A stretch of 64,000 nucleotides of DNA from Gracilinema caldarium DSM 7334 (GTDB taxonomy: Bacteria > Spirochaetota > Spirochaetia > Treponematales > Breznakiellaceae). How positions within the stretch are numbered: position 1 is the first letter of the stretch; each line of letters begins with the position of its first letter. The notes below the pieces were generated by a model. The model was not told the origin of the DNA. It saw only the letters and a program-made list of their open reading frames with translations, and searched no databases. The position numbers and the translations under genes were made by a program. Location of the stretch: assembly GCF_000219725.1 (NCBI RefSeq), contig NC_015732.1, positions 3,175,341 to 3,239,340 of the forward strand, given 5' to 3'. Shown piece after piece: positions 27,429 through 36,800 of the stretch.

Positions 27429-29416
27429 TGAAAAAGCCCCAGAGTCTCCGATTTTATCTAGTAACACTCGAAATAATAACTATTTTCCTGGGGATACTGT
27501 TTATCTTTGGTTCCTTTAATTTTATACAATTAAAAATCTCTCAGGATTTTTCACAACGGAGAAAAGCAGAACTATCGGCCATAGAAATGCTCTTTTATTC
27601 AAAATTACAACAGGCAGTTACTACTCTTGAATCTTTGGCTGCTTCCGACACCTTATTGGGGGCACAATTTATTAGTGAATTTTCAGATATGTATATTATT
27701 TCGGATAATACAATTACCCACATACTTAAAAAAAGTCCCCAATCAGCCCTGTTCACCGGCTTTCAATTTTCACAAAATCTTACTTCGTTTTTTTCTTATC
27801 ATTTTTTTACTACTGTACGAAAATCCAAGGTGTTCTATGCTCCAGAAGACGAGAAACCAAGCATTTATCTTTCAATCCCTATACATCAGGATTTACTGGT
27901 AGGACGCCTTAAAATTGATTCGATCAATAACGATATAGCCCGGCTTGTTCAGTTCGATGGATCTATTGTGGTGATAACCAATTCAGACGGTATACCTTTT
28001 TCAAGCATAGGTGGAAATTTACCTAGTCTCATTCTAAATCAGCCTAATGGTTCTGCACTCACTATAAATCAAAAACAATTTGTTTTAAATCGAATTTCAA
28101 GTGTCTGGCTTTCTACAGATATTGTATTACTTACTCCAACCAATCAACTCCAATACTTTTTTTCTCAAATTCAAATCCTCACTTTATTTACTTTAACAGC
28201 AATTATTGGTCTCCTCTTCTTAAGATTTTTCTTACTACATTGGTTACTTATCAAGCCAATCGAACAATTTATTAAAGCATTAAATCAATGGGAAAGTTCC
28301 CATAATCTTCCGGAAGTACCTGTAAGTATTCAGGGAGTAACAGAAATACAACTCTTGGCAAAAACTTTTTATAATAAAGCACAGGAAATAACCAAAATGA
28401 ATGAAAAACTTGAAAAGCAGGTACATGATATGGGCGAGCAACTTGCAACTGCATTGGATAAGGTTTTGGTTTCAGAAAAGCTCGCTGTTCTTGGAAATCT
28501 TACCGCAGGACTGGCCCATGAATTAAATACGCCTTTAGGAGCTATAATATCTACTGCAGAAACTATAAAAAATGCGATTTCTAGAATAAAACAGGATCTT
28601 TGTAATCTTTTAACTAAAAACGATCCTGAGGAAAATAATTTTTTTATTCAATTATTAGATGCTTCTGGAAAAACCAAAGCAAGTCTTCGCGAGCGAATGA
28701 CCTTTATCAACACTATTGAATTAAAACCAATATCAAATGCAGAAGAAATTGCTGATGATCTTATTGATATGGAAATATCTCTGAAGGATCAGAAACTAAC
28801 ACAAAAAATATTAACGCTTAAACAAGCACCAAATATTATTAAAACAGCCTATTATTTTAATATTTTAGAAAAGGACAATGCTATTATTCAGAATGCGGCT
28901 GAACGGGCATCTTTGACCCTTAAGGCTCTAAAACAATGGACCTATGAAGAAAAGGGGTATGCTGTTCCAGTATGTATTAAAAATGAAATGGAAACCATCC
29001 TTACCATGTACTATAACCATACAAAATATACTATTCAGATAATACGTAATTTTCTCGATGAAGGATGGGTTTTAGCAAACCCAGAACGACTAAATGCCGT
29101 ATGGGTAAACCTCATCAACAATGCCCTGCAAGCCATGGAACAGGGTGGAACTTTAACGATACAAATCAAAAAACTACATCATGAAAGTGATATAATTCAG
29201 GTTCAAGTAACCGATACTGGTATAGGGATTCCTGAAGAGAATAAACCTAAAATTTTTACTCCTTTCTTCACGACAAAACCTCGAGGTACCGGAACTGGGA
29301 TTGGTCTAGATCTCAGCAAGCGAATTATTGAAGGATTTTCCGGAACCATATCCTTTACCAGTGAGCCTGGACATACTACTTTTACGGTAACCTTACCTGC
29401 TTACATAACTGAATAG
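27428..29416 (+). CDS. Membrane sensor histidine kinase
   Basis: A 662-residue kinase from the ATG at 27428 (a TTG one codon earlier is also in frame). Order: transmembrane segment (about 14-36); an extracytoplasmic sensor of about 200 residues; a second membrane segment (about 243-265, FTLTAIIGLLFLRFFLLHWLL); a HAMP-like and coiled-coil linker; the H-box GNLTAGLAHELNTPLGA with the phosphorylated His at residue 364; and a C-terminal ATPase with NAVWVNLINNALQAM, DTGIGIPEE and GTGIGLDLSKRII. An unusually long helical insert of about 115 residues separates the H-box from the ATPase. No response regulator is adjacent. The gene is visibly more AT-rich than its neighbours. It overlaps the binding-protein gene and should respond to that protein. 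Confidence 0.93.
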   Translation: MKKPQSLRFYLVTLEIITIFLGILFIFGSFNFIQLKISQDFSQRRKAELSAIEMLFYSKLQQAVTTLESLAASDTLLGAQFISEFSDMYIISDNTITHILKKSPQSALFTGFQFSQNLTSFFSYHFFTTVRKSKVFYAPEDEKPSIYLSIPIHQDLLVGRLKIDSINNDIARLVQFDGSIVVITNSDGIPFSSIGGNLPSLILNQPNGSALTINQKQFVLNRISSVWLSTDIVLLTPTNQLQYFFSQIQILTLFTLTAIIGLLFLRFFLLHWLLIKPIEQFIKALNQWESSHNLPEVPVSIQGVTEIQLLAKTFYNKAQEITKMNEKLEKQVHDMGEQLATALDKVLVSEKLAVLGNLTAGLAHELNTPLGAIISTAETIKNAISRIKQDLCNLLTKNDPEENNFFIQLLDASGKTKASLRERMTFINTIELKPISNAEEIADDLIDMEISLKDQKLTQKILTLKQAPNIIKTAYYFNILEKDNAIIQNAAERASLTLKALKQWTYEEKGYAVPVCIKNEMETILTMYYNHTKYTIQIIRNFLDEGWVLANPERLNAVWVNLINNALQAMEQGGTLTIQIKKLHHESDIIQVQVTDTGIGIPEENKPKIFTPFFTTKPRGTGTGIGLDLSKRIIEGFSGTISFTSEPGHTTFTVTLPAYITE

Positions 29417-29443
29417 GTAGTTTTATTTAAATCGGTAACATAT

Positions 29444-31597
29444 CTATATCCATTTAGACATGAGAATAACCGTTGTTCGTTCATGAACATAATAATCTTT
29501 TTGGGATGAGATTGCCTGTTCAAGCCCGGGATGTACTATATCTTCTGGAGATGGGCGACTTGTGTCCACCACTCGGAACCATTTTTTCCCCTTGGGGGCT
29601 TCTGCAATAGTAAAGAGACAGCCTTCTTTGCTCGCATTGAACATGATATAAAAATCATTATCATCTCGATCGGCAAAGGTGTCCGCTTTACTACCATCTA
29701 GCCGATATGCTAAACGTTTATCAATCTTTGCCCAATCGGGGCTATTACCATGTTCATCGAACCAAGTAATATCAGGGATAGCATTATAATCACCATCTTT
29801 GCCAGTAAAAAACTCAGGACGTAAAAATGCCGGGTGTTTTATTCTGAATGCAAGCATTTCCTTCACAAAGCGGAAAAAATCCCGATTTTTATCGAGCAGT
29901 TTCCAATCATACCAGGAAATCTCATTGTCCTGACAGTAGGCATTGTTATTTCCCCGTTGGGTCCGACCTATTTCATCACCTCCTAAAAGCATCGGAGTAC
30001 CCAACGAAATCATAAGGGTAGTTATAAAGTTACGCATCTGCCTAAAGCGGATTGTTTCAATAGCTGGATTTTCTGTAGGTCCCTCAAAACCATAGTTGCA
30101 ACTGAAATTTGCCCCATGACCATCCCGGTTTTCTTCTCCATTTTCTTCGTTATGCTTTTCTGCATAGGACACCAAATCTCGAAGAGTAAATCCATCATGA
30201 CTTGTCACAAAATTGATAGAATGGAAGGGTTTTCTACCATCCCGGAGATAAAGATCCGAACTACCGGAAAGCCGGGTCGCAAAATGCCTGGCCTCGTAAG
30301 CATCACCCCGCCAGAATTTTCGTACATCATCTCGGTACCGATCATTCCATTCTGCCCAGCGGCCTCCAGGAAACCATCCTACCTGGTATGCACCTCCTGC
30401 ATCCCAGGCTTCTGCTATAATTTTTGTATTTCGGAGGACAGGATCCTCTGCAATCCGTTCAAGCATGGGTGGGTTCTCCATAAGATGTCCCTGCTGGTTT
30501 CTACCTAATATGGAACCAAGATCAAAGCGGAATCCATCTACATGCATTTCAATTACCCAATAACGCAGACAATCTAAAATAAAGGTACGTACCACCGGGT
30601 GATTACAGTTTAAGGTATTACCACAACCGGAGTAGTTTTTATAATATCGTTTATTTTCATCAAGCATGTAATAGATCGTATTGTCGATCCCCCGAAATGA
30701 AAAGGTTGGCCCCAGTTCATTTCCTTCGGCAGTATGATTAAAGACTATATCAAGAATAACCTCGATACCTGCCCGATGTAAGGCCTTTACCATTTCTTTA
30801 AATTCTCGAACCTGCGCACCAGGAGTCCGGTCGGCAGAATAGGATCCTTTCGGAGCAAAAAAGGCCACCGTAGAATAACCCCAATAATTTTTTAATGGTT
30901 CCCCAGTCCGAGGATTTATTCGGGGGATTTCTTGCTCATTGAATTCCTGAATTGGCATAAGTTCAAGACTGGTTATCCAAAGTTCCTTAAAATAGGGTAT
31001 TTTTTCTATGACACCCCGATACGTTCCTGGGTGCTCCACTCCAGAACTTGGATGCATGGTAAGTCCCTTTACATGGGTTTCATATAACACGCTAAACCTT
31101 AAGGGATAGTTAAGGGGCTTATCCCCTTCCCAGTTAAAAGTATCATCGATAACAATACATTTCGGCTGGTAAGGTGCATCATCTTCATACGAAAAGGAGA
31201 GGTCAGCATCGGGCATATTAGGGTTATAGCCCATACATTTTGTCAGATCCCAATTTGATAAATCCGTTAATGCCTTTGCGTAAGGATCGATAAGCGTTTT
31301 ATTCGAATTAAAACGAAAGCCCTTTTCTGGTAAGTAAGGGCCATCAACTCGATAGAGATATAAAGCTCCTGCTGCAAGTCCCCGTACATGACAGTGCCAG
31401 ATGTCACCGGTCCGATTTTTATGGGGGTCCAGAATAATTTCTTCTATAGGCTCAGTAGTATCTGGATCTTCAAAAAGTACTAAGGATACAGCAGTAGCAT
31501 GTCGAGAAAAAAGAGAAAAATTAACCCCTGTACTGGTAATTTCTGTACCCAGGGGTAGGGGTTTACCGTTTTCTATGCTATATTGGAGTTTAGCCAT
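29444..31597 (-). CDS. glgX: Glycogen debranching enzyme (isoamylase type)
   Basis: A 717-residue enzyme with an N-terminal CBM48 domain (about 15-110: GVNFSLFSRHATAVSLVLF) and a GH13 barrel. Active-site motifs: DIVFNHTAEGNE, the nucleophile in DGFRFDLGSILGR, the acid in KIIAEAWDAGGAYQVG and the third acid in FVTSHDGFTLRDLVSYAEKH. These segments and the length are standard for GlgX/isoamylase-type debranching enzymes, which cut alpha-1,6 branches from limit dextrins of glycogen. No other glycogen gene is adjacent; it reads divergently from the ATPase/cyclic-nucleotide gene across 67 bases. Confidence 0.95.
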   Translation of the reverse strand: MAKLQYSIENGKPLPLGTEITSTGVNFSLFSRHATAVSLVLFEDPDTTEPIEEIILDPHKNRTGDIWHCHVRGLAAGALYLYRVDGPYLPEKGFRFNSNKTLIDPYAKALTDLSNWDLTKCMGYNPNMPDADLSFSYEDDAPYQPKCIVIDDTFNWEGDKPLNYPLRFSVLYETHVKGLTMHPSSGVEHPGTYRGVIEKIPYFKELWITSLELMPIQEFNEQEIPRINPRTGEPLKNYWGYSTVAFFAPKGSYSADRTPGAQVREFKEMVKALHRAGIEVILDIVFNHTAEGNELGPTFSFRGIDNTIYYMLDENKRYYKNYSGCGNTLNCNHPVVRTFILDCLRYWVIEMHVDGFRFDLGSILGRNQQGHLMENPPMLERIAEDPVLRNTKIIAEAWDAGGAYQVGWFPGGRWAEWNDRYRDDVRKFWRGDAYEARHFATRLSGSSDLYLRDGRKPFHSINFVTSHDGFTLRDLVSYAEKHNEENGEENRDGHGANFSCNYGFEGPTENPAIETIRFRQMRNFITTLMISLGTPMLLGGDEIGRTQRGNNNAYCQDNEISWYDWKLLDKNRDFFRFVKEMLAFRIKHPAFLRPEFFTGKDGDYNAIPDITWFDEHGNSPDWAKIDKRLAYRLDGSKADTFADRDDNDFYIMFNASKEGCLFTIAEAPKGKKWFRVVDTSRPSPEDIVHPGLEQAISSQKDYYVHERTTVILMSKWI

Positions 31598-31664
31598 ACT
31601 TCTATAATAACATATTTATGATGGTTTGTTACATATTACGTTATAATTAAGAGGGGTTCTGAGC

Positions 31665-33053
31665 ATGTTTCGAGTACCAGTTATTACCAAAGATATTGAA
31701 CTGATAGAACAAATCCAATCAGCTGCTTATACCTTACAAACAAATCTGCAGCCCGTGTTTATCTCTGGTGTAGAACCTGTACTCGAATATTTAAAATATG
31801 AACTACCTGAACTGAAAATTCTTGATTTTTGTGGGGAAGGGCCATGTAAAGATGCGGCTATCGCAATACTCGAAGCAATTAAAGAAGACCCTTGGCTTCA
31901 CTACGGCGGACTCATTGTTATTCATACTATAGAAAATGATAAAGAATTAGCTGAACATCTTCATGAATCAAATATTATTGCGGTTATTCACAAAAGTGAA
32001 TTTAGAAACAACTGTGAGCGACTCCTTCGTATCCTTGCCCATAACAAACAATTCCTCTTTCAACGGGGTATGCAACAACATTTGCTGAGAACTATTTCTG
32101 GGACTTTTATTATTGATAATGATCCCCTGGATATTGTGGTATACACCAATTTGGTTACGAATTATCTATATAACGCAAACCTAGTAAACCGGGATGACCG
32201 GGAAAAACTCCATGTAGCATTACAAGAGCTTTTAGTAAATGCTATTGAACATGGTAATTGTAAAATTAGCTTTGACGAAAAGTCAGCTTGGCTAGAAAAA
32301 GGCAAGAATGCCATGGAGCTTATCCGAGAAAAAAACAAGGACCCAAATATTTCTGCAAAAAAGGTTCGTCTTTCATATACGATCCGCCCTGACAAATCTA
32401 CCTTTACAATAACCGATGACGGCGATGGTTTTGATTGGCGAAGTAGAATGAATGCAAAACCAACTCTTGGGCTTCATGGTATGGGAATTCGAATGGCTGG
32501 TGTCTATGTGCAGGATTTGTCTTATAATGATAAAGGGAACGAGGTGCGTTTTTCGATTAATCATCAAAAAGATGCAAGCAATATGGTTCCTCGTATATTT
32601 AGCGATCAGGAGGAAGTCCATTTTAAAGTCAAGGAAATTGTTGTTCGGGAAGGAGATACTTCGGACTACCTGTACTATATTGTTTCAGGCAGGTATCTTG
32701 TTTTCTCTGGAAACCGCTGTGTTTCTTATTTAACTCCCGATGATATGTTTATCGGGGAAATGTCCTTTTTACTTTCAAACCAGAGGACTGCTACAGTTGT
32801 TGCTAAGGATGGAGGAACCTGCATTAAAGTGTCGAAACAGGACTTCGTGGACCTTATAAAGCGAAATCCCCACTATGGTATCTTCCTGGCACGACTCCTT
32901 GCCCAACGGCTTACCCGACTGAACGCACGAACGGTAAAACTGAATGCAGAATATATGAAAGTAAAAGAGGAACTAAAACAGTTAAAAGCCCTTTCAGCTA
33001 CTGAGAAGACTCAAGAACCGGTTGGATCATACGGGCCTGACGAAATTGGTTAA
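31665..33053 (+). CDS. Serine-kinase-type ATPase domain fused to a cyclic nucleotide-binding domain
   Basis: A 462-residue cytoplasmic protein in three parts. The first 130 residues have a receiver-like alternating pattern (LKILDFCGEGPCKDAAIAIL, GGLIVIHTIENDKELAEHL) without the clear phosphorylation aspartate set. A histidine-kinase-like ATPase fold of the anti-sigma type follows, with LHVALQELLVNAIEHGNC and the G-box region FTITDDGDGFDWRSRM and GLHGMGIRMAG. The C-terminus is a cNMP-binding domain (FKVKEIVVREGDTSDYLYYI, MFIGEMSFLLSNQRTATVVA). The combination suggests a serine-kinase or anti-sigma-like switch under cyclic nucleotide control. The last 56 bases overlap the 3' end of the convergent Aat-like gene. 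Confidence 0.8.
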   Translation: MFRVPVITKDIELIEQIQSAAYTLQTNLQPVFISGVEPVLEYLKYELPELKILDFCGEGPCKDAAIAILEAIKEDPWLHYGGLIVIHTIENDKELAEHLHESNIIAVIHKSEFRNNCERLLRILAHNKQFLFQRGMQQHLLRTISGTFIIDNDPLDIVVYTNLVTNYLYNANLVNRDDREKLHVALQELLVNAIEHGNCKISFDEKSAWLEKGKNAMELIREKNKDPNISAKKVRLSYTIRPDKSTFTITDDGDGFDWRSRMNAKPTLGLHGMGIRMAGVYVQDLSYNDKGNEVRFSINHQKDASNMVPRIFSDQEEVHFKVKEIVVREGDTSDYLYYIVSGRYLVFSGNRCVSYLTPDDMFIGEMSFLLSNQRTATVVAKDGGTCIKVSKQDFVDLIKRNPHYGIFLARLLAQRLTRLNARTVKLNAEYMKVKEELKQLKALSATEKTQEPVGSYGPDEIG

Positions 33054-33711
33054 TAAAGCGACTGCGATTTAGATTTTCTGCCCCCAATCGTTCCTTATAT
33101 TCAAGGGGCATCCCAAAATCCCAGAATATATATCCCATTTTTTCAAGATACTGGGCAGTCAGAATCATTTGTACAGTACCAGCACAGTTTTCCCAATAAA
33201 AACCGGAATAGCTTGTATACACCCCACCACAAAACACCCCAAATTCCCCTGCTACTAATCTTGAATCTCGATATAAACCAAAGGCAGAACAGAAGGGCAC
33301 CCTTGGCATGTAAATAGCCTGTTCAGAAAGGGATGGATTCCATTCCAAATAATTTAATACTTCCTGTAAAGGTGGTGTCAACCAATCTTCACCGTGAGAC
33401 TCAACACAGGCTTTTATAATTGGTTGCAAAGCATCAAAGGGTTTTAAGGTGTACCGGCTAAGCCTGCTTTTTACCGATTTAGGAATATGCAGGTTATTAA
33501 AAAGGAGCACACAACGTTCAAGATGTAATTTCGGTATTAGAAGGCTTGTTTCCTTATTCTGAATGGACATAATCAGAAAACCAGCCCACATAAGCTGCTG
33601 TAAAAATTGCATATCAAATGATTGGACGAGGCAAAATTCATTTGGATAATCTTGCTGTATAAGAGTATCGACTACCTGATCACAATCCATCCCTGGCTCA
33701 AGATAAAGCAT
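32998..33711 (-). CDS. Leucyl/phenylalanyl-tRNA-protein transferase-like protein
   Basis: A 237-residue protein with the acyltransferase fold of Aat. In the C-terminal half, SRLVAGEFGVFCGGVYTSYSG stands for the usual GG.YGV..G..F.GES, and QMILTAQYLEKMGYIFWDF for the helix and strand that follow. The N-terminal domain LLIPKLHLERCVLLFNNLHI replaces the ..R.vf....l.vsrslrr pattern. Aat attaches Leu or Phe to N-terminal Arg or Lys, marking proteins for ClpS/ClpAP. Several canonical residues differ (for example no clear FGESMFS), so it may have a different acceptor. It follows trkA by two bases and is the third gene of a trkH-trkA operon; its 3' end overlaps the convergent gene by 56 bases. Confidence 0.6.
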   Translation of the reverse strand: MLYLEPGMDCDQVVDTLIQQDYPNEFCLVQSFDMQFLQQLMWAGFLIMSIQNKETSLLIPKLHLERCVLLFNNLHIPKSVKSRLSRYTLKPFDALQPIIKACVESHGEDWLTPPLQEVLNYLEWNPSLSEQAIYMPRVPFCSAFGLYRDSRLVAGEFGVFCGGVYTSYSGFYWENCAGTVQMILTAQYLEKMGYIFWDFGMPLEYKERLGAENLNRSRFINQFRQARMIQPVLESSQ

Positions 33712-33713
33712 AC

Positions 33714-34424
33714 CTATTTCTTAGAAAAAATCTCCCTTATTGAGTTAAAGATACTACGTTTTGCTCCTTCTTTTTCAAGCCGGCCAGTAAACTGGTCCAC
33801 ATCGAACTCAGTTCCCGAAACAAGGGCGATATCTTTTTCCTGAAAGCGGTACTCAGGGGTAAACAAAGTATACTCTGTTTCAGATGACCGGACTGATATA
33901 AGATTAAGACCAAATTTCTTACGCAGATCCAATTCTAATACAGTCTTACCTATAAAAGAATCAGGTATTTCTATTTCCGCTATCACCAGGTTCCCGCCAA
34001 CGGGAAGGTAGTTTAAAACCAGGTTAGAAACAATCTGGGGTACAATCCTTTTTGCGGCCTCCCGATTTGGAAACACTACTTTTGTAGCACCCACTATACC
34101 AAGAATTTCACCATGCGCATCGGTTTCTGCCTTAGCGATGATGGTTCCAATCTCCAATTTTTTACAATAGCTTGCAGCCAAAATTGAGGCTTCGATATTT
34201 TTACCCATATCGATAATCACTGCATCAATATGTTTTGGAAGCGTCTTTTCTAGAGCTTCCTGGTTAATAACATCCATACCGATGGCTGCAGACACCGTAT
34301 CCCGATACCGGTCAAGTACTTCCCGATCTTTATCTATGAGAAGGATATCTACATCCATTTCTAATAATTCATCTAAAACAGCTTGTCCAAAATAACTTAA
34401 ACCTAAAATTGCAACCTGTTTCAT
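33714..34424 (-). CDS. Potassium uptake protein, TrkA/KtrA type (RCK domains)
   Basis: A 236-residue cytoplasmic regulator of a potassium channel. RCK-N domain (about 1-135): ILGLSYFGQAVLDELLEM is the NAD-binding P-loop, with SYFGQ where GxGxxG is usual; IDKDREVLDRYRD ends the second strand, and AVIIDMGKNIEASILAA and IIAKAETDAHGEIL are typical. The RCK-C domain (about 140-225) contains EIEIPDSFIGKTVLELDLR. The single RCK-N/RCK-C unit and the KtrB-like partner indicate the KtrA type rather than the two-unit TrkA. It lies 15 bases downstream of the channel gene. Confidence 0.92.
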   Translation of the reverse strand: MKQVAILGLSYFGQAVLDELLEMDVDILLIDKDREVLDRYRDTVSAAIGMDVINQEALEKTLPKHIDAVIIDMGKNIEASILAASYCKKLEIGTIIAKAETDAHGEILGIVGATKVVFPNREAAKRIVPQIVSNLVLNYLPVGGNLVIAEIEIPDSFIGKTVLELDLRKKFGLNLISVRSSETEYTLFTPEYRFQEKDIALVSGTEFDVDQFTGRLEKEGAKRSIFNSIREIFSKK

Positions 34425-34439
34425 TGTTTACCCCACTAT

Positions 34440-35774
34440 CTATCCCAATAAGACCGATCCTTCCGGATAGGTGATATCATAGTTTTTAGCCCGTATCAGA
34501 GAAAAAGAAAGCGCTACGAGTCCTATTCTGCCAGCAAACATAATACCGATAATCACCATTTTACCTGCCACAGAAAGCTGGGGCGTTAAACCAAGGCTGA
34601 GTCCTACAGTACCAAACGCAGACACCACTTCAAACACAATAGCGTCAAAGGCCACACCCCGGTGACCTTCGATAAGGCTCAAGGCCAGAGCACCCAACAG
34701 CAAGAGACTCAGGGCCTTTAAAAAATAAACCGTCGCTCTGTTTAACGTATAACTTGTAATACGGTGCTTACCGATACGAATATCCCCTGCAGGATCAGGA
34801 TATCGAATCATCAATATAATGATGATAAAAATTGTAGTTACCTTAATTCCTCCAGCAATTGATCCAGGGCCAGCACCAATAAGCATATAGAGAATGGTAA
34901 ATACTTTCGATGGTTGGCTTAATGCATATTGGGGAATCGTATCAAAACCAGCAGTTCGAGGCGTTACTGATTGAAATAACGCGTTCATAATACGATCACG
35001 CAAAGAGAAATCAGACAAAGTTCCTTTACTTTCAAAAAAAAAGAATATTAAAAATCCAAATAGTATTAAACCAGCAGTCATTCCCAATACCACCCGGGAA
35101 TGATAATTTAAATATCTACGTTTTCGGGTAATACGCTGATAAACATCCTGTAAAACAATAAATCCCAGACCACCAGAAATAATAAGCAACATAATGATTG
35201 TTAAAATAGCAGGATTTTTAGAAAAACCTTCAAGGCTATCCGAAAAAAGAGAAAACCCAGCATTACAAAAAGCAGAAACAGCATGAAATACCCCATAATA
35301 ACCATAGTTTAAAACACCTGCTTGCATAAAAAACCAAGCAAGCAATAAAGCACCAATCGCTTCTATACCCAGGGTGGTTACCACAATAGTGCTAATAATT
35401 TTTTTTGGATCATACTCGACCCCATCAACATAAAAACTGCGAATGGTCGATATACGCCGGAAAGGGATACGGCCTCCTGGCAAAATGAGCAGCAGTGATG
35501 TAAAGCTAATAATGCCAAGCCCACCTAACTGGATAAGAAGCAGTAGTACGGTTTGGCCAAAGAGACTGAAGGTGGCCATATCTACTGTGGTAAGACCGGT
35601 TACACAGACCGCAGAGGTGGCCATAAAAAGGGCATCAATGTAGGAAATATGGGTTGCATTACCCGGGTATCCAGCCTGTGATAGGGGTAATACCAACAGT
35701 ATACTTCCAACACTGATCAGTGTTATAAAAAGGGCAACCAGATACCAAGAGTCGGAACGAAACCGGGGCCGCAT
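34440..35774 (-). CDS. Potassium uptake channel subunit, TrkH/KtrB family
   Basis: A 444-residue membrane protein with four M1-P-M2 repeats. The P-loops carry the filter glycines in TSAVCVTGLTTVD, SAFCNAGFSLFSDS, QSVTPRTAGFDT and FGTVGLSLGLTP. Hydrophobic segments are spread along the whole chain (about 10-12). It admits K+ (with Na+ or H+) and is gated by the KtrA-type RCK protein encoded just after it. The length matches KtrB. It is the first gene of the operon; the reductase gene is divergent, 60 bases away. Confidence 0.93.
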   Translation of the reverse strand: MRPRFRSDSWYLVALFITLISVGSILLVLPLSQAGYPGNATHISYIDALFMATSAVCVTGLTTVDMATFSLFGQTVLLLLIQLGGLGIISFTSLLLILPGGRIPFRRISTIRSFYVDGVEYDPKKIISTIVVTTLGIEAIGALLLAWFFMQAGVLNYGYYGVFHAVSAFCNAGFSLFSDSLEGFSKNPAILTIIMLLIISGGLGFIVLQDVYQRITRKRRYLNYHSRVVLGMTAGLILFGFLIFFFFESKGTLSDFSLRDRIMNALFQSVTPRTAGFDTIPQYALSQPSKVFTILYMLIGAGPGSIAGGIKVTTIFIIIILMIRYPDPAGDIRIGKHRITSYTLNRATVYFLKALSLLLLGALALSLIEGHRGVAFDAIVFEVVSAFGTVGLSLGLTPQLSVAGKMVIIGIMFAGRIGLVALSFSLIRAKNYDITYPEGSVLLG

Positions 35775-35834
35775 AGTAAAACTATATGCAAATTTTATCG
35801 GAGCGTCTATAATAAAAACAACACGGAGGATACC

Positions 35835-36800
35835 ATGAAAGACATTGAACGAGTATTGGTTGTTGGGTCTGGTGCGGTTGGTACCGCTATTGCTTCAATC
35901 ATTTCAGAACATATACCGGGTTCAGTCTCCGTACTTGCCGATGGAGAACGCTTTGAACGGTATAACCGGGACGGTTTTATCGTAAACGGGAAAACCTACC
36001 ATTTCCCCGTGATATCCCCCGTTTCAACCCACAGCCACTATGATCTTATTATTGTAGCGGTGAAACATCATCATCTTCCAGAAGCTATCGAACAAATGAA
36101 AGCCCATGTAGGGGACAATACTAGTATTCTTTCGTTGATGAACGGTATTTCCAGCGAAGAACAGTTGGGAGCCCGATTTGGCGCCGGGCCCGGTGCGCCC
36201 GATGGCGTCCGGCTTCCCCCTTATGCTATGATTTTAGGGATTGATGCGGTTCGAATCGGCAATGAAACCCGTTTTGCCTCTACAGGAAAAATATTTTTTG
36301 GTGAAGCTACTAACAATACATCGGCCTTAAGTCCCCGGATCCAGCGGATTGCCGCCTTTTTTGAAAAAGCCTGCGTTCCCTATGAAATTCCAGAAAACAT
36401 GCTTCGAGCGCTCTGGTTTAAATTTATGATCAATGTGGGCATTAATCAGGCCTCAGCTATACTCCGTGCACCCTACCGGCTGTTTCAGACCAACACTAAC
36501 GCCAAGGCTGTTATGGAAACCCTTCAGCGGGAGGTTATTGCTCTCTCCCAGGCCATGGGCATTAACTTGAACGAACAGGACCTCGTAAATTGGGAAAAGA
36601 CCCTGGCAGGACTGCATCCAGACAATCTGACTTCCATGTGCCAGGATGTGCTGGCAAACCGTAAAACAGAAGTTGAGATGTTTGCCGGAACAGTGGTCCA
36701 CCTGGGTAAGCAATATCAGGTTCCTACACCAGCGAACGAACTGGTCTTTAACCTTATCAAAGCAATCGAAGCCTCGTACAACCCGACGGTTATCCCTTAA
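35835..36800 (+). CDS. Ketopantoate reductase family protein
   Basis: A 321-residue NADPH-dependent oxidoreductase with the PanE/ApbA fold. The N-terminal Rossmann motif VLVVGSGAVGTAIASII occupies residues 7-23. The second half shows the substrate helix ALWFKFMINVGINQASAILR, followed by TSMCQDVLANRKTEVEMFAG, in which the Asp-Ala/Asn-..-TE region is conserved. It would reduce ketopantoate to pantoate for coenzyme A synthesis or act on a related 2-oxo acid; no other pantothenate gene is near. The stop overlaps the end of the convergent permease gene by 11 bases. A clear AGGA site (CACGGAGGATACC) precedes the ATG. Confidence 0.85.
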   Translation: MKDIERVLVVGSGAVGTAIASIISEHIPGSVSVLADGERFERYNRDGFIVNGKTYHFPVISPVSTHSHYDLIIVAVKHHHLPEAIEQMKAHVGDNTSILSLMNGISSEEQLGARFGAGPGAPDGVRLPPYAMILGIDAVRIGNETRFASTGKIFFGEATNNTSALSPRIQRIAAFFEKACVPYEIPENMLRALWFKFMINVGINQASAILRAPYRLFQTNTNAKAVMETLQREVIALSQAMGINLNEQDLVNWEKTLAGLHPDNLTSMCQDVLANRKTEVEMFAGTVVHLGKQYQVPTPANELVFNLIKAIEASYNPTVIP

